Of a DNA stretch of 9,700 nt, positions 5,347 to 9,700 are shown in pieces. Position 1 is the stretch's first letter; each line of letters starts with the position of its first letter. Origin of the DNA: Flavonifractor avicola (GTDB lineage: Bacteria > Bacillota > Clostridia > Oscillospirales > Oscillospiraceae); the NCBI GenBank assembly GCA_019116915.1, contig DXAS01000190.1, positions 1-9,700 of the forward strand, in the 5' to 3' direction. A model generated the notes under the pieces. That model had not been told where the DNA came from, ran no database searches, and worked only from the letters and a program-made list of their open reading frames with translations. Position numbers and translations under genes: made by a program.

Positions 5347-6255
5347 ATGTATGGTGCGTTCATCGGCGATATCGTCGGCTCCAAATACGAATTCAACAAC
5401 ATTAAGACAAAGGATTTCCCGCTGTTTTCGCCGGGCTGCGATTATACGGACGACTCCATTATGACCGCCGCCGTGGCCCAGGCCATCCTGCTCCGTCAGC
5501 AGGAGCCGGAGAACCACCGGGATTTTTCGGGGCTGCTGGTGGAGGTAATGCAGGACTTCGGCCGCAGATATCCCCATCCCACCGGCGCCTACGGCGGACG
5601 CTTTGCCGACTGGCTCCGCCGGGAGAACCCTGCGCCCTACGGCAGCTACGGCAATGGTTCCGCCATGCGGGTCTCCCCCTGTGCCCTGGCGGCGGTGACA
5701 CTGGAGGAGGCGCTGGAGTTGGCCCGGGTCAGCGCCGCCGTCACCCACGACCACCCGGAGGGGATCAAAGGTGCGGAGGCGGTGGCCGCCGCCCTCTTCC
5801 TGGCCAAGACGGGGGCCTCCAAAGAGGAGATCCGGCAGTATGTGGCCGAGCATTTTTATTCCCTGGACTTTACCCTGGATTCCATCCGGGCAGACTACCA
5901 CTTTGACGTGTCCTGTCAGGGCTCGGTGCCCCAGGCCATCGTGGCATTTCTGGAGTCCGCCGACTTTGAGGACGCGGTCCGGGGCGCCGTCTCCATCGGC
6001 GGCGACTGCGACACCACCGGAGCCATGGCCGGTTCCATCGCCTGGACCTACTACACCGTGGAGGCCGGTGGAACGGAGGCCTGGGTCCAGGGCCGTATCC
6101 CTCCCGCCATGGAGGGGATCCGTGCCCAGGCGGACAGCCTTCTCCCCCAGGAATTCATCCACATCGCCAGCGCTTTTCACCAGCTGTGCCGTCGCCGGTG
6201 GGAGGACTGGCAGAGCAGCGGCGCCTGTGCCCCCATTTTGTCTCCCTGTCCTTAA
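5347..6255 (+). CDS. ADP-ribosylglycohydrolase (ARH/DraG family)
   Basis: A 302-residue cytoplasmic hydrolase expected to remove ADP-ribose from modified proteins or small molecules using two Mg ions. Seen: the N-terminal GAFIGDIVGSKYEF block (3-16), the metal-binding TDDS at 34-37, GNGSAMRVSP at 102-111, THDHPEG at 133-139, and the second metal motif GGDCDTTGAMAGS at 218-230. The ligands Thr34, Asp35, Asp36, Asp220, Asp222 and Thr223 are all retained, so it should be active. Residues after ~270 are a loose tail without a recognised motif. GGAGG at 5335-5339, seven nt upstream, sets the start at 5347. No ADP-ribosyltransferase gene lies nearby in this window, so its substrate is unknown. It follows rlmD by 94 nt with no clear terminator between and may be co-transcribed; a lone TATACT at 5309-5314 is the only promoter-like element. 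Confidence 0.9.
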   Translation: MYGAFIGDIVGSKYEFNNIKTKDFPLFSPGCDYTDDSIMTAAVAQAILLRQQEPENHRDFSGLLVEVMQDFGRRYPHPTGAYGGRFADWLRRENPAPYGSYGNGSAMRVSPCALAAVTLEEALELARVSAAVTHDHPEGIKGAEAVAAALFLAKTGASKEEIRQYVAEHFYSLDFTLDSIRADYHFDVSCQGSVPQAIVAFLESADFEDAVRGAVSIGGDCDTTGAMAGSIAWTYYTVEAGGTEAWVQGRIPPAMEGIRAQADSLLPQEFIHIASAFHQLCRRRWEDWQSSGACAPILSPCP

Positions 6256-6262
6256 ACAAAAG

Positions 6263-6297
6263 AGCGCGGACCTGTCAGGCAGGTCCGCGCTTTTTTT
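6263..6297. terminator. Bidirectional intrinsic terminator between convergent genes
   Basis: A perfect 12-bp stem (AGCGCGGACCTG 6263-6274 with CAGGTCCGCGCT 6280-6291) is followed by seven T's on the plus strand and by CTTTTGTTT on the minus strand. It ends the hydrolase transcript on the plus strand and the YczE transcript on the minus strand; the YczE stop codon (6298-6296) overlaps the plus-strand T-run. Confidence 0.93.
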
Positions 6298-6943
6298 ATG
6301 ATGTGGCTTTTGCGGGATCGGGATGGAACAGCAGCCGGGTGGCCTGCTTGGATACCAGACCCACGCATATTGCCGCGGCCACGGTGCCTTCCCGTACCCC
6401 GGCCAGATGACCCAGGAAGATCACACCCAGGATAATGGACAGAATCACCAACGTGCAGTCAAAGCAGACCTTGATTCTGGGGAAGGGGAGGCGGAAGGTT
6501 TGGCAGACAGCCAGAATCAGCCCCTCACCGGCCAGAGTTACCAGGCCGGCGTTGACCTCGCAGCTGACCCCCACTCCCACCAGCAGAATGCCCACCAGGC
6601 AGAGCAGTATCGATTCCGGATAGGAGGTCACCGGGATGGGCTGGAGGGCCCATACGGCGAAATCGGTGAGGTAGCCGAACAAGATGGCCACCGGCAGCTG
6701 GGTCAGCTGGACGGGATGGTAATTCCGCCGCAGGAGCAGAATTTGAAGCAGAATGAGGACGCAGTGCATGGCGATGGTGGCAACGCCCACCGTCAGGGGA
6801 GTAAACAGGCTAACCACATAGGGCAGGCTGGAGATGGGAGAGGTGCCCAGCCCGGCCTTGATGGAGAAGGCCACCCCGAAGGCCATGATGAGCAGGCCCA
6901 CACAGAGGGTGAGCAGCCGCTGGCCGAAACGGGCAGTTCTCAT
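6296..6943 (-). CDS. YczE/YitT-like integral membrane protein
   Basis: A 215-residue inner-membrane protein with about five to six hydrophobic helices. Family features: KAGLGTSPISSLPYV at residues 29-43, the two-fold-related second glycine motif NAGLVTLAGEGL at 131-142, and REGTV at 184-188. Proteins of this family (COG2364 type) are often paired with transcriptional regulators. Their transport substrate or function is not established; a Bacillus yczE gene lies by sfp. The ATG at 6943 overlaps the MarR stop codon in an ATGA junction, so the two genes form an operon with coupled translation. The MarR protein therefore probably controls this membrane protein. Confidence 0.82.
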   Translation of the reverse strand: MRTARFGQRLLTLCVGLLIMAFGVAFSIKAGLGTSPISSLPYVVSLFTPLTVGVATIAMHCVLILLQILLLRRNYHPVQLTQLPVAILFGYLTDFAVWALQPIPVTSYPESILLCLVGILLVGVGVSCEVNAGLVTLAGEGLILAVCQTFRLPFPRIKVCFDCTLVILSIILGVIFLGHLAGVREGTVAAAICVGLVSKQATRLLFHPDPAKATS

Positions 6944-7371
6944 ACCTGGTCACCCGCCTCTCTCAGGGCGGAGCGGCAGAATTTGTCCAGCAGGACCCGC
7001 AGCTGCTCCACCTCTTCCCCGGTCATGTCGGCGGAGGCCAGCTGCTCCTGAGCCTGAAAGATGCGCTCGATGCCCAGGGCGGCCTCCCACCCCAGCGGCG
7101 TGAGGGTCACATACAGGGAGCGGCGGTTCCCCTCCCGGTTGCCCCGGGTAATGAGCCCGGCCTGCTCCATCCGCAGCAGAATGTTTCCTACTGTGGCCGG
7201 CTCGATCTCACAGAAGTCGGCAATGGCCTTCTGATTGTTTTCTCCGTGGAGCAGCAGATATTCCAGCACCTTGGGCTGGCCGGGAGACAGGCCGATCTCC
7301 TGGGCCCGGGTGATGATCTGGCGGTTCAGCATGGTGTGAGCCTTCATGAGCAGGTAGTGGAGCGATTCCAT
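6940..7371 (-). CDS. MarR-family transcriptional regulator
   Basis: A 143-residue winged-helix DNA-binding protein, the normal length for MarR. Helices near the N terminus (1-25) and C terminus (100-140) would form the dimer interface. The DNA-binding part runs about 30-93: LSPGQPKVLEYLLLHGENNQKAIADFCEIEPATVGNILLRMEQAGLI, then the wing GNREGNRRSLYVTLTPLG. MarR proteins usually repress their own operon and release DNA on binding a small phenolic or other ligand. GGAGG lies 7 nt before the ATG at 7371. It is the first gene of a two-gene operon with the YczE-like protein, behind a consensus promoter overlapped by an inverted repeat (7401-7420), consistent with autorepression. The ligand is unknown. 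Confidence 0.9.
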   Translation of the reverse strand: MESLHYLLMKAHTMLNRQIITRAQEIGLSPGQPKVLEYLLLHGENNQKAIADFCEIEPATVGNILLRMEQAGLITRGNREGNRRSLYVTLTPLGWEAALGIERIFQAQEQLASADMTGEEVEQLRVLLDKFCRSALREAGDQV

Positions 7372-7400
7372 AGGTTCTCCTCCATATAATAATGATACTT

Positions 7401-7420
7401 ATAATAATATTACTTATTAT
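7401..7420. promoter_or_regulatory. Candidate MarR operator
   Basis: A 20-bp inverted repeat, arms ATAATAA (7401-7407) and TTATTAT (7414-7420) with a 6-nt centre, overlaps the -10 box of the marR promoter. The same stretch shows a near-exact direct repeat, TACTTATAAT (7396-7405) and TACTTATTAT (7411-7420). Size and position fit a MarR autorepression site; the AT-rich composition makes chance symmetry possible. Confidence 0.45.
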
Positions 7421-7444
7421 AGGGTTGCCCGATTGGACTGTCAA
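7416..7444 (-). promoter_or_regulatory. Fully consensus promoter of the marR-yczE operon
   Basis: The minus strand reads TTGACA (7439-7444), 17 bp, TATAAT (7416-7421): both hexamers and the spacer match the sigma-A optimum exactly. A promoter this strong before a regulator gene usually implies tight repression. Transcription would start near 7409, giving a leader of about 38 nt. Confidence 0.88.
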
Positions 7445-7470
7445 GCCCGGCGAAAAAGGGGCCTGGGGGC

Positions 7471-7500
7471 TTTACAACCGGTATATTTTGTATTTAAAAT
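7471..7500 (+). promoter_or_regulatory. Possible promoter of the DUF1847 gene
   Basis: TTTACA (7471-7476), 18 bp, TAAAAT (7495-7500) points at the gene starting at 7551 and lies divergently to the marR promoter. It closely resembles the candidate promoter at 2996-3025. Confidence 0.45.
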
Positions 7501-7508
7501 AAAGAAAA

Positions 7509-7522
7509 CGCCCTGACGGGCG
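7509..7522 (-). terminator. Terminator-like hairpin in the divergent intergenic region
   Basis: CGCCC (7509-7513) pairs with GGGCG (7518-7522) around TGAC. On the minus strand it is followed by TTTTCTTTATTTT, so it could stop antisense transcripts before they reach the marR promoter. On the plus strand it lies in the 5' leader of the DUF1847 gene. The stem is only five base pairs and no minus-strand gene lies upstream of it. Confidence 0.3.
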
Positions 7523-7550
7523 GTCCATACCCTGGGAAAGAAGGATCATA

Positions 7551-7826
7551 ATGGAAGAAAAAGCTTGTACACGCAGCTGTATTGACTGCGGTTCCGCCGC
7601 CTGCAACCCCATCTTTCAGGCCAAAATGCTCAACGCCGCGGGGACTCAGCTCAATATCGTGGTGGGTCTGTGCGTAGGTCACGACAGCCTGTTCTACAAA
7701 TACTCCGACGCTCTGGTCACCACCCTGGTGGCCAAGGACCGGGTGCTGGGCCACAACCCCGCGGCCGCCCTGTACAACGCCGAGTCCTACTACAAGGCCA
7801 AGGTGTTTGGGCCGGAACGAGTATAA
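7551..7826 (+). CDS. Short DUF1847-family metal-site-like protein (internally reduced)
   Basis: A 91-residue protein. Residues 18-79 (CNPIFQAKMLNAAGTQLN, VVGLCVGHDSLFYKYS, TTLVAKDRVLGHNPAAALY) match the conserved C-terminal part of DUF1847 proteins as I know them. Full-length members are roughly twice as long, with an N-terminal cysteine cluster and a central Rossmann-like stretch. Here a short cysteine-rich start (Cys6, Cys10, Cys13, Cys18) joins directly to the CNPI block and the middle is absent. No leftover of the missing part is found upstream, so this is either an in-frame deletion allele or a compact subfamily. The cysteines and the GLCVGHD motif suggest metal or cofactor binding, but no function is established. 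AAGGA at 7541-7545, five nt upstream, supports the start. It is a single gene with its own terminator. Confidence 0.72.
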   Translation: MEEKACTRSCIDCGSAACNPIFQAKMLNAAGTQLNIVVGLCVGHDSLFYKYSDALVTTLVAKDRVLGHNPAAALYNAESYYKAKVFGPERV

Positions 7827-7828
7827 CT

Positions 7829-7870
7829 GCAAAAGGCAAGGGGCGGCAGATGCCGCCCCTTGCCTTTTGC
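7829..7870 (+). terminator. Very stable intrinsic terminator after the DUF1847 gene
   Basis: A 19-bp perfect stem (7829-7847 with 7852-7870) with an AGAT loop begins two nt after the stop codon. Its functional core is GGCAAGGGGCGGC paired with GCCGCCCCTTGCC (7835-7847, 7852-7864), followed by TTTT. The 3' arm also contains a candidate -35 box for the next gene. Confidence 0.85.
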
Positions 7871-7888
7871 GGGGAAACCGTGTACAAT
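7860..7888 (+). promoter_or_regulatory. Promoter of the MATE gene, embedded in the preceding terminator
   Basis: TTGCCT (7860-7865), 17 bp, TACAAT (7883-7888) repeats exactly the hexamers and spacing of the permease promoter at 1957-1985. The -35 box and the first bases of the spacer lie within the 3' arm of the terminator at 7829-7870. Transcription would begin near 7895, about 45 nt before the MATE start codon. Confidence 0.58.
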
Positions 7889-7938
7889 CCTCTTGCGGCT
7901 CTGGCCGCGTCAGTTTACTTTTTCTGGAGGGATCTGTC

Positions 7939-9303
7939 ATGCGTCTGGCCCGTCCCGTGGGCGATATCACCCAGGGCGTGATCTGGAAACAACTATTAGC
8001 CCTATTCTTTCCCCTGTGGTTCGGCACCTTCTTCCAGCAGCTGTACAATACGGTGGACACGGTGGTGGTGGGCCGGTTTGTAGGCAAGGTGGCCCTGGCT
8101 GCCGTGGGCTCCACCGGCGTCATCGTCAACCTGACCGTGGGCATTTTCACCGGCCTGGCCGCCGGCGCGGTGGTGGTCATCGCCCAGCGATACGGCGCCC
8201 GCCAGGGGGAGGAGGTCCACAGGAGCGTCCACACCGCCATGCTTCTGTCGGTCATTATTGGGGCGGTCTTTACCGTGGTGGGCTTTGTGCTGACGCCCTG
8301 GGCCCTCCGGGCCATGGAAACCACCGCCGACGCCCTGCCTGGGGCCATCCTCTATCAGCGGATCTACTTCCTGGGCATGATCCCCAACGTGATCTACAAC
8401 ATGGGCACCGGCGTGCTCCGGGCGGTGGGCGACTCCAAGCGTCCCCTGTACTTCCTCATTGCCGCATCCCTGTGCAACATCGTGCTGGACCTGCTGCTGG
8501 TGGTGGTCATTCCCCTGGGGGTGCTGGGGGTGGCCATTGCCACCGTGGCTTCCCAGGTGCTGTCGGCGGTGCTGGTGGTGATCTCCCTCATGCGCTCCCA
8601 GGGCGCCCCCTTCCAGCTCTTCCCCAGCCAGCTCAAGCTCCACCGGCAGCCCATGTCCGCCATTATGAAGGTAGGCGTGCCCACCGCCCTCCAGTCGGTG
8701 ATGTACTCCGCCTCCAACATCGTCATTCAGGCCTGTATCAATTCCTTTGACACCGACGCGGTGGCCGCATGGACGGCCTACGGCAAGATGGACATCCTGT
8801 TCTGGATGACCATCACCGCCCTGTCCCAGGCCCTCACCACCTTCGCCGGGCAGAACTACGGGGCGGGCAAATACGACCGGCTGAAAAAGAGCGTAAAAAT
8901 CTCGGTGGGCATGAGCGCCATCATCACCATTGCCATGAGCGCCTTCCTGGTGCTGCTGGCCCGGCCCATCCTGTCCATCTTTACCCCCGACCCCGACGTG
9001 CTGGAGATCGGCGTGGAGATGGTAGTCTTCCTGGCTCCCTGCTATGTCACCTATATTCTGGTGGAGCTGCTGCCCGGCGCCATCCGGGGAGCGGGCAAGT
9101 CCCTGGTGCCCATGCTCATCTCGGTGTTCGGCGTGTGCGGCCTGCGGCTGCTGTGGCTCTTCCTGGTGGTGCCCCAGTACCATACCATCGTCATGGTGGA
9201 GGCCAGCTACCCCATCACCTGGCTCACCACCTCGGTGGCCCTGCTGATCTATTATAAATTCGGCAAGTGGCTGAAGGAGCCGGAGGCGGCTTTGTACCGC
9301 TGA
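7939..9303 (+). CDS. MATE-family multidrug/cation efflux transporter
   Basis: A 454-residue inner-membrane exporter with about twelve predicted helices in two homologous halves, normal for MATE proteins, which extrude drugs or metabolites in exchange for Na+ or H+. Seen: the family's first-helix signature FFQQLYNTVDTVVVGRFVG (31-49) with conserved Asp40, AAGAVVVIAQRYGARQGEE (74-92) after helix 2, GTGVLRAVGDSKRP after helix 4, the second-half repeats VGVPTALQSVMYSASNIVIQ and TTFAGQNYGAGKYDRLKKS, and PGAIRGAGKSLVPM near 379-392. GGAGG at 7926-7930, eight nt upstream, fixes the ATG at 7939; an upstream extension of the frame runs through the terminator and is not coding. The substrate is unknown. 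No clear terminator follows. Confidence 0.93.
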   Translation: MRLARPVGDITQGVIWKQLLALFFPLWFGTFFQQLYNTVDTVVVGRFVGKVALAAVGSTGVIVNLTVGIFTGLAAGAVVVIAQRYGARQGEEVHRSVHTAMLLSVIIGAVFTVVGFVLTPWALRAMETTADALPGAILYQRIYFLGMIPNVIYNMGTGVLRAVGDSKRPLYFLIAASLCNIVLDLLLVVVIPLGVLGVAIATVASQVLSAVLVVISLMRSQGAPFQLFPSQLKLHRQPMSAIMKVGVPTALQSVMYSASNIVIQACINSFDTDAVAAWTAYGKMDILFWMTITALSQALTTFAGQNYGAGKYDRLKKSVKISVGMSAIITIAMSAFLVLLARPILSIFTPDPDVLEIGVEMVVFLAPCYVTYILVELLPGAIRGAGKSLVPMLISVFGVCGLRLLWLFLVVPQYHTIVMVEASYPITWLTTSVALLIYYKFGKWLKEPEAALYR

Positions 9304-9341
9304 AAAAGCAAAAAAAGACCCCAAATTTTCCGAATGAATCC

Positions 9342-9370
9342 TTTACAATGGGGCCAGACTATGATAAACT
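9342..9370 (+). promoter_or_regulatory. Probable rpsO promoter
   Basis: TTTACA (9342-9347), 17 bp, TAAACT (9365-9370) lies in the 173-nt gap after the MATE gene and would start transcription near 9377, giving a leader of about 100 nt. The -35 matches 5 of 6 and the -10 matches 4 of 6. Confidence 0.5.
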
Positions 9371-9374
9371 ATCT

Positions 9375-9476
9375 AAGTCTGTGAACAGACGATATTTACC
9401 CCGGACTTCGTCTCCCGGCTTACACCGGCCGGTCACGCAGCCCGCGGGCACATTGATTGAAAGGTGGAACCTAACC
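9375..9476 (+). promoter_or_regulatory. Structured rpsO leader, candidate S15 autoregulatory RNA
   Basis: Several helices are possible: GTCTG/CAGAC (9377-9381, 9386-9390) with a TGAA loop; AGACGA/TCGTCT (9387-9392, 9408-9413); AAGTCT/GGACTT (9375-9380, 9403-9408, one G-T pair); CCGGC/GCCGG (9415-9419, 9428-9432); and the palindrome GCCCGCGGGC (9440-9449). The first three share bases, so they cannot all form. Ribosomal protein S15 is known to repress its own mRNA through leader structures that differ among bacterial groups. That this leader does so is inference. Confidence 0.42.
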
Positions 9477-9700
9477 ATGATCCGTAAGGACGAAAAGACT
9501 GCTGTTATCGAAGCCAACCGCACTCATCCCACTGACACCGGCTCTCCCGAGGTGCAGATCGCCATTCTGACCGCCCGCATCCAGGAGCTGACCGAGCACC
9601 TGAAGATCCACAAGCACGACAACCACAGCCGCCGCGGCCTGCTGAAGATGGTCGGTAAGCGCCGCAAGATGCTGGACTACCTGATGGCCAAGGACATCGA
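9477..9700 (+). CDS. rpsO: 30S ribosomal protein S15 (partial, 3' end beyond the window)
   Basis: The visible 74 residues start MIRKDEKTAVIEANRTHPTD and include the family hallmarks TGSPEVQIAILTARI (21-35), HLKIHKHDNHSRRGLL (41-56) and VGKRRKMLDYL (59-69). S15 is normally 88-89 residues, so about 14 codons lie past the window edge. It binds the central domain of 16S rRNA and helps assemble the small subunit. The start follows AGGTGG by 9 nt. In many bacteria pnp follows rpsO; that cannot be seen here. Confidence 0.97.
   Translation, partial: MIRKDEKTAVIEANRTHPTDTGSPEVQIAILTARIQELTEHLKIHKHDNHSRRGLLKMVGKRRKMLDYLMAKDI

Noticed and set aside
1..9700. Defence island, phage, toxin-antitoxin or CRISPR system
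   Set aside because: No nuclease, integrase, transposase, toxin pair or regularly spaced repeat array was found. The ADP-ribosylglycohydrolase has no adjacent DarT-like or other ADP-ribosyltransferase partner.

Overview
The window reads as chromosomal DNA of a high-GC Gram-positive gut Clostridium-type bacterium (Bacillota, probably Oscillospirales; the taxonomic guess is inference). The grounds are strong AGGAGG-type ribosome binding sites before nearly every gene, sigma-A-like promoters with 17-18 bp spacers, compact intrinsic terminators, and families common in that group: YczE, DUF1847, AEC and MATE transporters, a Pro/Thr-linker lipoprotein and an ARH-type hydrolase. From about position 1100 the coding DNA is GC-rich with G/C-ending codons. 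The first ~930 bases are visibly AT-rich, which suggests a segment of different origin.

Layout. 1-20: 5' end of a minus-strand gene leaving the window. 218-918 (minus): a complete leader-controlled unit of near-consensus promoter, 21-codon leader ORF with its own ribosome binding site, intrinsic terminator, then a GNAT acetyltransferase. 930-1137: a poorly resolved gap with one doubtful 36-residue membrane mini-ORF. 1138-1934: a membrane-anchored XRE-type regulator with its terminator. 1957-2953: an AEC-family permease with its own promoter and a perfect 14-bp palindrome at its predicted start of transcription. 2996-6297: a lipoprotein with an RsiV-like C-terminal region overlapping a 23S rRNA uracil methyltransferase (rlmD/rumA type), followed by an ADP-ribosylglycohydrolase and a bidirectional terminator. 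6296-7444 (minus): a MarR regulator and a YczE membrane protein as a two-gene operon with a fully consensus promoter. 7471-7870: a very short DUF1847 protein with a strong terminator. 7860-9303: a MATE efflux transporter whose -35 box appears to lie inside the preceding terminator. 9342-9700: promoter, structured leader and most of rpsO (ribosomal protein S15), cut by the window edge.

Most genes look like housekeeping or small-molecule efflux functions, each as its own short transcription unit. The most unusual item is the 742-918 leader ahead of the acetyltransferase. It has the architecture of ribosome-mediated transcription attenuation known from drug-resistance genes, plus an inverted repeat that could hide the leader's own ribosome binding site. 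Other points worth a look are the internally shortened DUF1847 gene, the terminator/promoter overlap before the MATE gene, and mutually exclusive helices in the rpsO leader. I found no CRISPR array, insertion sequence, tRNA or rRNA gene.
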